The notes beneath the pieces were generated by a model that was not told the DNA's origin, did not search any database, and worked only from the letters and a program-made list of their open reading frames with translations. 53,146 nucleotides of DNA, taken from positions 25,197 through 78,342 of the forward strand of contig NZ_JACTVA010000024.1 in NCBI RefSeq assembly GCF_014490485.1, in the 5' to 3' direction. This DNA is from Teichococcus aerophilus (lineage in GTDB: Bacteria > Pseudomonadota > Alphaproteobacteria > Acetobacterales > Acetobacteraceae). Each line of letters starts with the position of its first letter. The first letter of the stretch is position 1. A program made the translations under genes and the position numbers. Below, in pieces: positions 40,021 through 49,230 of the stretch.

Positions 40021-40884
40021 TCAGACCCCAGGCGCGGATGCCCCTCCGCCCTGCCCCAGCACGAAGCGCAGGGCCCGGCTGATGGCGACAGGCAGGACCG
40101 AGCCGTGGTTTTCCTCCGGATAGACGCGGAAACTGACCTCCGCGTTGGTGGAGGCGATCCGCTCGGCCATGGCGCGGGCGTTGTCCACCATGGCGCGGCG
40201 GCCACGGCGCTCGGCGGTGCGGGCGGCTTCGGGGGCGCCGGCTTCCCAGGGCGTCAGCCCCTGTTCCCATTCGCCGACGCCGATGGCCACGCGGGGCGCA
40301 CGGGCGGGTTGGCGCGCCTGCCGCAGTCCGGCCAGCAGCCGCGGCTGGTCCCACCAGATGGAGGGGCTGATGGCGATGTAGTCGGTGAAGGCATCCGGGT
40401 CGTGCGCCAGCACGTCCAGGGTGAAGAAGCCGGCCAGGGAATGCCCGGCCAGCACTTGCCGCGTGGTGTCCACCGGGCAGCGGGCGGCCACCAGCTCGGC
40501 CACCGGGCCGCGCAGCAGGGCCAGGAAGGCGTCGCGGCCGCCGCTGGCATGCGCGACGGTCTCCTCCGCCGGCGGGCCGGGAGTGTAGTCCAGGCCGCGC
40601 CGGGCGCGGTGGTAGGGGGCCTCGCCCGGGTAGGCGATGCCGGCCACCACGGTGGCGCCGATGCCGGTGGCGCCGGCGCGCACCGCGCCCTGGCGGGCGA
40701 TTTCGGTCACGGTGGCGAAGCTGGCATTGGCGTCCAGCAGGGTCAGCACGGGGAAGCCGCCGGGTGGTGGCGGCACCTGGGGGATGGCCAGCCACAGCCG
40801 GTACTCACCGGCCGCGGCGTGCAGCCCATGCGCCTCGGTCCCGGCCAGGAAGACGGGGGGAATGACGGGCGGCACCTCAGCCAC
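40021..40884 (-). CDS. IroE/Fes-like siderophore esterase (alpha/beta hydrolase)
   Basis: A 287-residue esterase-fold hydrolase. Nucleophile elbow GHSLAGFF at about residue 148; [11 protein letters not shown] is typical of enterochelin-esterase-like proteins, and ENHGS at the C-terminus supplies the catalytic His. Similar to IroE (periplasmic, linearises enterobactin/salmochelin) and BesA-like hydrolases; no signal peptide is visible, so it may act in the cytoplasm on the imported ferric complex. It is the last gene of the siderophore operon, with the start overlapping the end of the DHB dehydrogenase gene by 8 bp. Likely role: hydrolysing the trilactone for iron release. Confidence 0.85.
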   Translation of the reverse strand: MAEVPPVIPPVFLAGTEAHGLHAAAGEYRLWLAIPQVPPPPGGFPVLTLLDANASFATVTEIARQGAVRAGATGIGATVVAGIAYPGEAPYHRARRGLDYTPGPPAEETVAHASGGRDAFLALLRGPVAELVAARCPVDTTRQVLAGHSLAGFFTLDVLAHDPDAFTDYIAISPSIWWDQPRLLAGLRQARQPARAPRVAIGVGEWEQGLTPWEAGAPEAARTAERRGRRAMVDNARAMAERIASTNAEVSFRVYPEENHGSVLPVAISRALRFVLGQGGGASAPGV

Positions 40885-41638
40885 GCAGGGTGGCGCCGCC
40901 GTCGATATACAAATCCGCCATGGTGATGTGCCCGGCGCGGTCGGAGAGCAGGAACACCACCGCGTCGGCGATATCCTCCGGCGTCGCCAGCTTCTTCAGC
41001 GGGATGCCGGTCTTGTACTGCTCCGGCAGCCCAGCGATGACGCGTGCCGCGCCGTTTTCGTCCGCCCACATGCCGGTCTGCATCGGCGTCAGGGTGGAAC
41101 CGGGGGCGATGATGTTGCAGCGGATGCCGCTGGGCGCCAGTTCCAGCCCCAGGCAACGGGTGAACATGGTGGTCGCGGCCTTGGACGCCGCATAGGCCGC
41201 CATGGCGTGGCGCGGGATGCCGGCGGCGTTGGAGCTGACGACGACGATGGCCCCCGCCTGGCGCGGCTGCATCACCCGCGCCAGTGCCCGGCCGAGATGG
41301 AACACCCCATCGGTGTTAACGGCGAAGACACGGCGCCATTCGGCATCGCTGGTGTCGACAACAAGGTTATTGCCGAGGATGCCGGCCAGGCTGACGCCGT
41401 AGTGGATCGGCCCTTCCTCCGCCTCGATCCGCGCCACCAGCGCATCGACGGCGGCGCCGTCCGTCACGTCCAGCCGCTCCGCCCGCACGCCCGGAATGGC
41501 GGGAATGGCGGCGGGGTCGAGGTCGGTGGCGACGACGCGCGCGCCCTCTTCCACCAGCAGCCGCAGCACTGCCTGGCCAATGCCGCCGGCGGCGCCGGTC
41601 ACCAGGGCCAGCTTGCCGGAGAGTCCACTCGGTCGCAT
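40877..41638 (-). CDS. entA: 2,3-dihydro-2,3-dihydroxybenzoate dehydrogenase
   Basis: A 253-residue SDR that oxidises 2,3-dihydro-DHB to 2,3-dihydroxybenzoate with NAD+, the last step in making the catecholate. Motifs: [12 protein letters not shown] (cofactor loop), ATDLDP after beta-2 (NAD preference), [32 protein letters not shown] (Ser and YxxxK; given here as residues about 134-156 with key residues S, Y, K). [20 protein letters not shown] matches the EntA/DhbA subgroup. Its ATG overlaps the NRPS stop (TGATG-like, 41636-41640). Confidence 0.94.
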   Translation of the reverse strand: MRPSGLSGKLALVTGAAGGIGQAVLRLLVEEGARVVATDLDPAAIPAIPGVRAERLDVTDGAAVDALVARIEAEEGPIHYGVSLAGILGNNLVVDTSDAEWRRVFAVNTDGVFHLGRALARVMQPRQAGAIVVVSSNAAGIPRHAMAAYAASKAATTMFTRCLGLELAPSGIRCNIIAPGSTLTPMQTGMWADENGAARVIAGLPEQYKTGIPLKKLATPEDIADAVVFLLSDRAGHITMADLYIDGGATLRG

Positions 41639-44600
41639 CAGGCGGTGTCCTTCTTGTCGCAGGCAGCCAGACGCGCGGCCAGCGGCGGCGCGATCTGCAC
41701 CGTGGCCTCGGGCCCGGTCAGCTCGGCATGCTGGGCGGCGATGTCGATCACCTCCACGTCCCCGGCATAGGGGCGCCAGAGATCGGGGGAGATGGCGCTG
41801 CCGGCATGCTGCGCGGCGGCGTGGAAATGGATGATGCGGCCGGGAAAGTATCCCTGCTCATGCTGCCGCACCAGCCGGTTGTTGCCACGCACCACGCGCA
41901 CCACGCCATCCAGCGCCGCTTCGGGCAGGCGGCCGAGCGGGCTGTCCCCGGCGCGCAGATAGGCCACCACGGCCTCGCGTGTCAGCTCCAGCCCATCCGG
42001 CAGGTTGTCGGGGTCGTAGCCGGCGATGGCCAGCAGGGCACGGAAGGGGGCGTTCTCCTCCGGCTCCTCCTGGCTGCGCCAGACCTCGCTGGGGTAGGAA
42101 TCCAGCATCGCCAGCACGCCAACGCGCTGTGCCAGCCGCACCGCCATGGCGTGGGCGATGATGCCGCCGACGGACCAGCCCAGCAGATGCACCACGCCCC
42201 GCGGCCGCACAGCGCGGATGCGTTCCACATAATCAGCGGCCAGGGCGTCCAGGCTTGGCGGCGTCTCCACCCCCGCGGCAAGGGCGGGCGCCTGGATGCC
42301 ATAGACGGTGCGGCGCGGCGCCAGTGCCCGCGCCAGCCCGCCATAGCACCAGGAAATGCCGCCAGCCGGATGCACGACGAAGAGCGGCGGCAGTGCCTCA
42401 TCGCCCTGCTGCAGGCGCACCACCGGGCCAAGCCCGCTGTCGCTGACAGGTTTCTCCTCAAGCAGCGCCGCCAGCCGCTCCACCGTCGGGTGCTCGAACA
42501 ACGCGCCCAGGCCGGGGTCCCAGCCGAAATCCTCGCGCACCCGCAGCATCAGCTCCACCGCCAGCAGCGAATGGCCGCCGAGGGCGAAGAAATCATCTTT
42601 CGCGCCCACGCCTTCGATGTGCAGCACCTGGCCGTACAGCGCCGCGATGCGCCGCTCCGCCTCGGTGGCGGGCGCCCGGCCTTCCACGGTCACGTAGTCC
42701 GGTGCCGGCAGAGCGGCGCGGTCCAGCTTGCCGCTGCTGTTCACCGGCAGCGCCGCCAGGGTCACGAAAGCGGCGGGCAGCATGGCATCGGGCAACCGTG
42801 CCGCCGCATGGGCGCGCAGCGCGGCGGCGTCGAAGCCCTCCGCCGGCACCACATAGGCCACCAGCCGCCTGTCGCCCGCCTTGTCCTCCCGCGCGATCAC
42901 CCGCGCCTGGCGCAGCGCCTTGTAGCTGGCCAGCGCCGCCTCCACCTCGCCGAGTTCGATGCGCTGGCCACGGATCTTCACCTGATGGTCGGACCGGCCG
43001 AGGAAGACCACGGCGCCATCCGGCCGCAGCCGCGCTACGTCCCCGGTGCGGTACATGCGCTCGCCCGGGCGGAATGGGTTGGGGATGAAGGCGCGTTCCG
43101 TCAGGTCCGGCCGGCCGAGATATTCCCGCGCCAGCTGCACGCCGCCAAGGAACAGATGCCCGGTCACGCCCGGCGGCACCGGCCGCATCGCCTCGTCCAG
43201 CACATAGAGCTGGGTGTTCCACACAGGGTGGCCGATCGGCACCGGCTGGCTGCGGTCGGTGGCCGAGGCCGGCCAGTAGCTGACATCGACGGCGGCCTCG
43301 GTCGGGCCATACAGATTGTGCAGCCCGGCCTCGATGCGCGCGTGGAAGCGGTCGCGCAACTCCGCTGTCAGTTCCTCGCCACTGCAGAACACGCGCGCCA
43401 GTCGCAGGCCGGCCGAGGCCGGCTCGGCCAGGAAGGCGGCGAGCATGGAGGGGACGAAATGCGCGGTGGTGATACAGCCGTCCCGCAGCAGCGCCGCCAG
43501 GGCCACCGGGTCCTTGTGCACGCCGGGCGGCGCCACCACCAGCGTGGCACCGGCCAGGAACGGCAGGAAGAATTCCCAGACCGAGACATCGAAGGTCGCC
43601 GGCGTCTTCTGCAGAATGCGGTCGGCCGTGCCGAAGCGGTAATACTGCCGCATCCATTCCAGCCGGTTGACGATGGCCCGGTGCTCGACCACCACGCCCT
43701 TCGGCTCCCCGGTGGAGCCGGAGGTGTAGAGCACATAGGCCGCATCGCCGGGCGCCGGGCCCTGGGTGGGGGCCTCCCCCGCCAACGGCCAGTCCTGCGG
43801 CGCCAGCACCGGCACCTGGCCCGGCAGGGGGCGCGCGGAAAGCGCCAGTACCGGCTTGGCATTATCCAGAATCCGCGCGATGCGCGCCTCCGGGTGTTCC
43901 AGGTCCAGCGGCAGGTAGGCACCGCCGGCGCGGATCACCGCCAGCAGCGCCACCACCAGCTCCACCGATCGCTCCAGCGCCACGGCGACGATGCTGCCTG
44001 GGCCGACGCCACGGGCACGCAGCGCCGCCGCCAGGGCGCCGCTGCGCGCATCCAGTGCCGCGTAGCTCAGCACCGTGCCAGCGAATTCCAGTGCCGGCGC
44101 CTCCGGATGCGCCTGCATGCGGGCGGCGATCAGCGCCGCCAGCGTCGTGTCCGGCACATGGTGCGTGGTGGCGTTCAGGTCCTGCAGCGCCCAGCGCGCT
44201 TCGTCCGGCGTCGCCGTCGGCACGTCGGCCAGCCTTGGCGCGCCCAACGCGGCATGAATGAAATGCCGCAGCCGCGCGGCATGGGCCGCGACATCGGCCG
44301 CGTCGTACAGGCCGGGATTGGCCTCGATCTCCAGCCGCAGCCCGGCGGCATCGGGGCCGCCGCGGAAGCTGAGGGTGATATCGTCCACGGGCCCGGTGCC
44401 CAGCACGTGCTGGCTGGCTTCCAGCCCGGCGAATTCGGGCAGGCGGTCGAACGGCAACAGGTTCACCAGCGGCCCGTGCAGCCGCCGCCCGGCGCCCAGC
44501 AGGCCGAGGTCCCGCCGCAACTGCTCGCCGCGATAGCGCCCGTGGCGCCGGCCGCGCAGCAGCGCCTTCGCGGCGTCGGCCAGCACCGCCCCCAGCGGCG

Positions 44601-45531
44601 CCGCCTCGTCCGGGGCCAGGCGCAGCGGCAGCACGTTCATCAACGTGCAGGGCACCCGCGCCGCCGGGCTGCCCAGCCGGCCCATGAAGGCCACGCCAAG
44701 GCTGACCTCCGGCGTGCCGGCATGCCGGCGCACATAGGCGGCCACCAGCGCCGCCAGAATATCCGGCCACGGCAGGTTGTGCGTGGCGGCGGCGGCGCGC
44801 AGCGCGTCCGCGAAGGCATCGTCCAGCGGTTCGGCATGGCGCAGCGCCCGGTGGCCGGTCATGGCCAGGCCAGGAGCCAGCCCCACCACCTCGGGTGCGC
44901 CCTGCATCGTCTCCCGCCAGAAGGCGGCGTCCTTTTCCCGGCGCGGGTCGGCGCGATAGGCGGCGTCTTCGGCCAGCACCACGGAAGGCCGGGTCAGGGA
45001 GGGTCCGGGCATGCCCTGGCCCAGCGCGGCGGCGTAGAGATTGGCCACGCGCCGCACCAGCAGGTCGGTGCCGAAGGCATCCACCACCAAATGGTGCGCG
45101 CGCTGGTACCAGAGATGCCGGCGCGGGCCCAGCACGTAGAGCCGTTCCGCCGCCAGGGCGTGCCGGGCCGGGTCCAGCGGCGCCGCCATGTCCCGCGCCA
45201 TGTCGGCCAGGGCGGCCTGCTCGGCATCCGGCTCGTTGGTCAGGTCGATCACGGCCAGCCAGGGGCGGCGTGCCTCGTCCAGCCACTGCACCGGGGCGCC
45301 GCCGGCATCGTCGATGCGCAGCGCCAGCGCATCGGCTTCGGCCACCATGCCGTTCACGGCATCGGCGAAGGCCACCAGGTCCAGCGGCCCGCGCAGGTCC
45401 AGGTACTGGCCGGTGTTGAAGATCGGGTTGGCCGCGTCCAGCCGCTGCGCGTACCACAGACCCGCCTGCGCCTCGGTCAGTGGCTGCGGCATGCGCGGAT
45501 CATGCGGCGGCACGGCGAGCGGCGCGTTCAT
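41638..45531 (-). CDS. entF: EntF-type nonribosomal peptide synthetase (C-A-T-TE), serine-activating
   Basis: A 1297-residue single-module NRPS that condenses DHB with serine and releases the oligomer. Domains: condensation (about 15-435; HHLVVDAFG at 146-154), adenylation (about 455-960; LYTSGSTGEPKG and GLHNLYGPTEAAVDVSYW), carrier (about 965-1040; FFALGGHSLLAVE, with the pantetheine serine) and thioesterase (about 1055-1297; LLGWSVGGIIAH nucleophile and QHAELTG His). Pocket residues read D, V, W (DVSVW), H (TTAHFVP), F, S (VFCSGEE), L, V, D and the core K: the EntF serine code. Start ATG 45531 overlaps the carrier gene stop. No MbtH-like gene is visible. Confidence 0.95.
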   Translation of the reverse strand: MNAPLAVPPHDPRMPQPLTEAQAGLWYAQRLDAANPIFNTGQYLDLRGPLDLVAFADAVNGMVAEADALALRIDDAGGAPVQWLDEARRPWLAVIDLTNEPDAEQAALADMARDMAAPLDPARHALAAERLYVLGPRRHLWYQRAHHLVVDAFGTDLLVRRVANLYAAALGQGMPGPSLTRPSVVLAEDAAYRADPRREKDAAFWRETMQGAPEVVGLAPGLAMTGHRALRHAEPLDDAFADALRAAAATHNLPWPDILAALVAAYVRRHAGTPEVSLGVAFMGRLGSPAARVPCTLMNVLPLRLAPDEAAPLGAVLADAAKALLRGRRHGRYRGEQLRRDLGLLGAGRRLHGPLVNLLPFDRLPEFAGLEASQHVLGTGPVDDITLSFRGGPDAAGLRLEIEANPGLYDAADVAAHAARLRHFIHAALGAPRLADVPTATPDEARWALQDLNATTHHVPDTTLAALIAARMQAHPEAPALEFAGTVLSYAALDARSGALAAALRARGVGPGSIVAVALERSVELVVALLAVIRAGGAYLPLDLEHPEARIARILDNAKPVLALSARPLPGQVPVLAPQDWPLAGEAPTQGPAPGDAAYVLYTSGSTGEPKGVVVEHRAIVNRLEWMRQYYRFGTADRILQKTPATFDVSVWEFFLPFLAGATLVVAPPGVHKDPVALAALLRDGCITTAHFVPSMLAAFLAEPASAGLRLARVFCSGEELTAELRDRFHARIEAGLHNLYGPTEAAVDVSYWPASATDRSQPVPIGHPVWNTQLYVLDEAMRPVPPGVTGHLFLGGVQLAREYLGRPDLTERAFIPNPFRPGERMYRTGDVARLRPDGAVVFLGRSDHQVKIRGQRIELGEVEAALASYKALRQARVIAREDKAGDRRLVAYVVPAEGFDAAALRAHAAARLPDAMLPAAFVTLAALPVNSSGKLDRAALPAPDYVTVEGRAPATEAERRIAALYGQVLHIEGVGAKDDFFALGGHSLLAVELMLRVREDFGWDPGLGALFEHPTVERLAALLEEKPVSDSGLGPVVRLQQGDEALPPLFVVHPAGGISWCYGGLARALAPRRTVYGIQAPALAAGVETPPSLDALAADYVERIRAVRPRGVVHLLGWSVGGIIAHAMAVRLAQRVGVLAMLDSYPSEVWRSQEEPEENAPFRALLAIAGYDPDNLPDGLELTREAVVAYLRAGDSPLGRLPEAALDGVVRVVRGNNRLVRQHEQGYFPGRIIHFHAAAQHAGSAISPDLWRPYAGDVEVIDIAAQHAELTGPEATVQIAPPLAARLAACDKKDTA

Positions 45532-45764
45532 CGGCCGGCGAGGTGCCGCCGCACGATGGCCCACCAGGCATCCAGCGTCAGCCGCTCGGCGAATTCGGAG
45601 AAATCGAGACCGAGCCCGGTCTCGTTCCAGCGCACCAGCAGCGTCATCGCCCGCATGGAATCCAGGCCGAGGTCGATCAGGTTGTCTTCGCCGCCGATCT
45701 CCTCCGGGTCCTCGTGGATCAGGGCGGCGATGTCGGCGCGCATGCGCTCGCGCGTCAGCATCAC
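45528..45764 (-). CDS. Stand-alone aryl carrier protein
   Basis: A 78-residue (77 if ATG 45761 is used) acyl-carrier domain. The phosphopantetheine site is LIDLGLDSMRAMTLL, with the Ser of DSM. In E. coli and many others this domain is fused to the C-terminus of isochorismatase (EntB); here it is its own gene, its start overlapping the isochorismatase stop and its stop overlapping the NRPS start. It should receive DHB from the EntE-type ligase and present it to the NRPS condensation domain. Confidence 0.92.
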   Translation of the reverse strand: MMLTRERMRADIAALIHEDPEEIGGEDNLIDLGLDSMRAMTLLVRWNETGLGLDFSEFAERLTLDAWWAIVRRHLAGR

Positions 45765-46402
45765 AGCGCGGCCAGCAGCTGGTCGGTGGTCATCGGCACG
45801 GCGCAGGTGGCGGCGACGTAATTCAGCGCCATCATGTGCTTCTCGCGCGAGAAATCGGCCACCGCATCGGCGGCGAAGAACGGCTCGATATCGCGCTGGA
45901 ACGCCTCGGCCGCCGTCAGGGTGCAGCCGATATGCGCGTAGATGCCGCAGACCACCAGCTGGTCCCGCCCCCGCACGCGCATCAGCGTCTCCAGGTTGCT
46001 GCGCTGGAAGGCGCTGTAGCGGTGCTTCGTCAGGACGAAGTCGCCCTGTTCCGGCGCCAGTTCTTCCAGGATCGGCTGGTGCTCCGGCGCGCCCGACATG
46101 CCGGGGCCCCAGAGGTCGGCCTGCAGGCCACGGTCCCGTCGGTCCTGGTTGCCGTGCTGCGCCGTGTAGAATACCGGGATGCCATGGGCGCGTGCCTGCA
46201 CGATCAACCGGGCGATGTTGCGCACCACCACCAGCATGGGCGCGGCATCGCGCGTGTAGGGCCGCACGAAGTAATGCTGCATGTCGTGCACCAGCAGCGC
46301 GGCGCGGTCGCGCTCCACGCTCCAGGGCGCGCGCGGCACCGGCAGTTCGTTGGCGCCCGGCAGGTCGTAGGGGGCGATGGTGGGCAAACCCTTGGCGGTC
46401 AT
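45761..46402 (-). CDS. entB: Isochorismatase (EntB-type, without carrier domain)
   Basis: A 213-residue hydrolase converting isochorismate to 2,3-dihydro-DHB and pyruvate. Motifs: AALLVHDMQHYFVRPY (catalytic Asp), LTKHRYSAFQRSNLE (Lys) and VVCGIYAHIGCTLTAAEAF, where the nucleophilic Cys of other family members is replaced by Gly in the CGIYAHIG context as in EntB. Length matches only the isochorismatase half of EntB; the aryl carrier is the next gene. Start ATG 46402 is 14 bp after the DHB ligase stop. Confidence 0.95.
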   Translation of the reverse strand: MTAKGLPTIAPYDLPGANELPVPRAPWSVERDRAALLVHDMQHYFVRPYTRDAAPMLVVVRNIARLIVQARAHGIPVFYTAQHGNQDRRDRGLQADLWGPGMSGAPEHQPILEELAPEQGDFVLTKHRYSAFQRSNLETLMRVRGRDQLVVCGIYAHIGCTLTAAEAFQRDIEPFFAADAVADFSREKHMMALNYVAATCAVPMTTDQLLAAL

Positions 46403-46416
46403 GCTGGCACGAACTC

Positions 46417-48036
46417 TTACTGGTGTTGCAGGAACTCGGCGCGCAGGCGGGCGCGCAGTTCCTTCCGGCTGACCTTGCCGGCGGCGGTGGTGGCGAAATG
46501 CTCGACGAAGACGATCTGGTCCGGCACCTTGAACTCGGCGATGCCGCGCGTGCGCATCCAGGCCTTCAGCGCCGACCCCTTCGGCTTCTCGCCCTGGGCA
46601 ATGACGAAAGCGCAGGAACGCTCGCCCAGGAACTCATCCGGGATGGAGACGATGGCGACATCGAAGACATTCGGATGCGCCAGCAGGTGGTCCTCGATCT
46701 CTTCGGCGGAGATCTTCTCGCCGGCGCGGTTGATATGGTCCCCCGCCCGCCCCTGCACTTCCAGGTAGCCGCCGGGAAAGCGCCGCACGATGTCCCCCGT
46801 GCGGTAGAAGCCGTCACTGGTGAAGGAACGCGCATTGGCGGCCGGGTCGTTATGATAGCCGCGGATGGTGTAGGGCCCCCGCGCCAGCAGGTAGCCAGGC
46901 TCGCCTTCCGGCACCGGGTTGCCGAGGTCGTCCACCACCAGCACCTCGTCATCGGGGCTGATCGGGCGGCCCTGGGTGGAGACGATGGTCTCCTCCGGGT
47001 CATCCAGCCGGGTGTAGTTCACCAGCCCCTCGGCCATGCCGAACACCTGCTGCAGCGTGCAGCCCAGCACCGGCCGCACCCGCTTCGCCACTTCCCGGGT
47101 GAACTTGGCGCCGCCGACCAGCAGCACCTGCAGGCTGGAGATGTCGTTCTGCTTGCTCGGCGCCGCCTGCAGCCACAGCAGCGCCAGCGGCGGCACCAGC
47201 CCGGTGATGCTCACGCGCTCCCGCTCGATCAACGGAAAGGCGGCATCGGGGCTGGCGGAGAGGCTGAGCACCACCTTCGCCCCCGCATACAGCGCGCCGA
47301 TATGCCCGGGCGAGCTCATCGGGAAGTTGTGCGCCGCCGGCAGCGCCACCAGGAACACGCTCTCCGCCGTCACGCCGCAGATCTCGTTGCTGGCCCAGCA
47401 GCTGTAGAGGTAATCGTCATGTGTGCGCGGGATCAGTTTCGAGAGTCCCGTGCTGCCGCCCGATATCTGGATGAAGGCGACGTCGGAGGAGGAAACATCG
47501 GGCGGCAATGCCACGCCTTCGCCCCGCTCAGTCGCCAGCTTCGTGAACTCCGCCGCATCGCCCGCGACGACGACGACATGCGCCACCGCCGGTACCTCGG
47601 CCTGCAAGGCGCGCGCCTGGTCCCGGTAGTCGAAGCCGTCATGCCGCTCGGCGATGACGTAGCCCACCGCCTCGGCCTTCCGCGCGAAATGCGCGATCTC
47701 GGTGATGCGATGCGCCGGCAGCGCGTAGAGCGGGATCATCCCGGCACGGAACAACCCGAATACGGCGGAGAAGAACTCGGCGATGTTGGGCAGCTGGACC
47801 ACCACCCGGTCCCCCGGCTTCAGCCCGGCGCGCAGGTAGCCGGCCGCCGCCGCCTCGGCCCGCGCCAACAGTTCCGCATAGCTCCAGCTTCGGTCCCGGT
47901 CGACGATGGCGATGGCGTCCGGCCGCTCCGCCGCCCGCTGGCGCAGGAAGCCGGAGAACGTCTCGCCACGCCAGTAGCCCTTCTCGCGGTAGCGGCGGGC
48001 GAGGTCGTCGGGCCAGGTCTGGCGAAGCGGAGTCAC
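46417..48036 (-). CDS. entE: 2,3-dihydroxybenzoate-AMP ligase
   Basis: A 539-residue adenylating enzyme that activates 2,3-DHB and loads it on the aryl carrier. Motifs: [20 protein letters not shown] (P-loop), [14 protein letters not shown] (aryl-acid pocket, as in DhbE/EntE), [41 protein letters not shown] and the C-terminal [11 protein letters not shown] lysine region. The GTG start at 48036 overlaps the stop of the isochorismate synthase gene (GTGA), implying coupling. The length is typical. Confidence 0.95.
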   Translation of the reverse strand: MTPLRQTWPDDLARRYREKGYWRGETFSGFLRQRAAERPDAIAIVDRDRSWSYAELLARAEAAAAGYLRAGLKPGDRVVVQLPNIAEFFSAVFGLFRAGMIPLYALPAHRITEIAHFARKAEAVGYVIAERHDGFDYRDQARALQAEVPAVAHVVVVAGDAAEFTKLATERGEGVALPPDVSSSDVAFIQISGGSTGLSKLIPRTHDDYLYSCWASNEICGVTAESVFLVALPAAHNFPMSSPGHIGALYAGAKVVLSLSASPDAAFPLIERERVSITGLVPPLALLWLQAAPSKQNDISSLQVLLVGGAKFTREVAKRVRPVLGCTLQQVFGMAEGLVNYTRLDDPEETIVSTQGRPISPDDEVLVVDDLGNPVPEGEPGYLLARGPYTIRGYHNDPAANARSFTSDGFYRTGDIVRRFPGGYLEVQGRAGDHINRAGEKISAEEIEDHLLAHPNVFDVAIVSIPDEFLGERSCAFVIAQGEKPKGSALKAWMRTRGIAEFKVPDQIVFVEHFATTAAGKVSRKELRARLRAEFLQHQ

Positions 48037-49214
48037 AGGCGGGTCTCTTCCAGTTCAATGCCGAGCGCGGCCAGCAGGGCACCATACTTGGCGCCGGTCT
48101 CCGCCGCCTCGGCCCAGGGGTCGGAGCCGGGCACGATGCCCGCACCGGCATAAAGCCGCGCGGTATTCCCGGCAATCTCGGCGCAGCGGATCGACACATA
48201 CCAGGCGCCGTCGCCCGCCGCATCGCACCAGCCCACCGCTCCGGCGTAGAAGTCCCGGTCATAGGCCTCGATCTCGCCGATCAGCCGGGCGGCATGGGCC
48301 CGCGGCAGGCCGCAGACGGCCGGCGTCGGGTGCAGCGCCGCCGCCAGCTCGGCGGAGGAGATGGAGGCATCCTTCAACTCGCCCTCGATGCGGGTGCCCA
48401 GGTGCCACATGCTGTTGGTGCTGGTCAGCGTCGTGCCCTGCGGGGCGGAGAGCTGCCGGCAGTAGGGCGCCAGCGTATCCAGGATGAAGTCGGCGACGAT
48501 GGCGTGTTCCCGCCGGTCCTTGTCGGACCGCGCCAGGGCGGCGGCATTGGCGCTGTCCGCCGCCGCATCGACCTCCCGCCGCGCCGAGCCGGCCAGGGGG
48601 TGGGACAGGATGCGCGCCCCGGTCTTGGAGAGCAGCAATTCCGGCGTCGCCCCCGCCAGCACGCGCGGCGCGCCGCCACGCGGCGGCAACGGCACCAGGA
48701 AGCCGGTGACCGACGGGTCGGCCGAGAGGCGCCGCAACAGCCCCTGCAAATCGATCGGCGCATCCGCCCGCGCCAGCAGGCTGCGGGAGAGCACGATCTT
48801 CGTCAGCACCTCCCGCCGCCCGGCGCCCTGCGCCGCCTCCTGCCGCATGATGCCCAGCGCGCGCTGGACGGAGGCGGCATAGCCCGCCGCATCCGGCTCA
48901 TGCGCCAGTTGCCAACGCGCGTCCGGGCGCGGCGCGGCGGCCACCTCCTGCACGGTGCGGGAGACGGTGCGCGGCTGCACCAGGTAGTCCTCCGCCTCCC
49001 GCGCGAAGGGCAGCGCCCCCGCCAGCAGGGCATCCCGCCCCGCCAGGCGGAAGAACGCCGCCACCCGCGCACCCAGCGTCTCCGCCGGCCCGCGCGGCAA
49101 GGCCGCGCCCAGCCCCTGGCCCTGCACCACCCCACGGGCGGAGCGGAAGGCGAAGAGCGGTGCCTCCATGCCATCCTGCCGCATGATGTGCGTCTCGCTG
49201 GCCAGGGTACTCAT
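48033..49214 (-). CDS. entC: Isochorismate synthase
   Basis: A 393-residue chorismate-using enzyme making isochorismate, the entry step to DHB. Motifs of the chorismate-binding fold: [53 protein letters not shown] and the C-terminal [14 protein letters not shown] (Mg-binding Glu). The EntC/DhbC/PchA group is favoured over anthranilate or p-aminobenzoate synthases by the [10 protein letters not shown] box and context. Second gene of the operon, 16 bp after the propeller gene. Confidence 0.94.
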   Translation of the reverse strand: MSTLASETHIMRQDGMEAPLFAFRSARGVVQGQGLGAALPRGPAETLGARVAAFFRLAGRDALLAGALPFAREAEDYLVQPRTVSRTVQEVAAAPRPDARWQLAHEPDAAGYAASVQRALGIMRQEAAQGAGRREVLTKIVLSRSLLARADAPIDLQGLLRRLSADPSVTGFLVPLPPRGGAPRVLAGATPELLLSKTGARILSHPLAGSARREVDAAADSANAAALARSDKDRREHAIVADFILDTLAPYCRQLSAPQGTTLTSTNSMWHLGTRIEGELKDASISSAELAAALHPTPAVCGLPRAHAARLIGEIEAYDRDFYAGAVGWCDAAGDGAWYVSIRCAEIAGNTARLYAGAGIVPGSDPWAEAAETGAKYGALLAALGIELEETRL

Positions 49215-49230
49215 GCGCGGCCTTCCTCCC

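Noticed and set aside
41728-48153. A 2141-codon open frame on the plus strand opposite the siderophore genes
   Set aside because: It is antisense to EntF, EntB, EntE and part of EntC, with His/Arg/Gln-rich composition and no domain; it results from strong GC skew at third codon positions.
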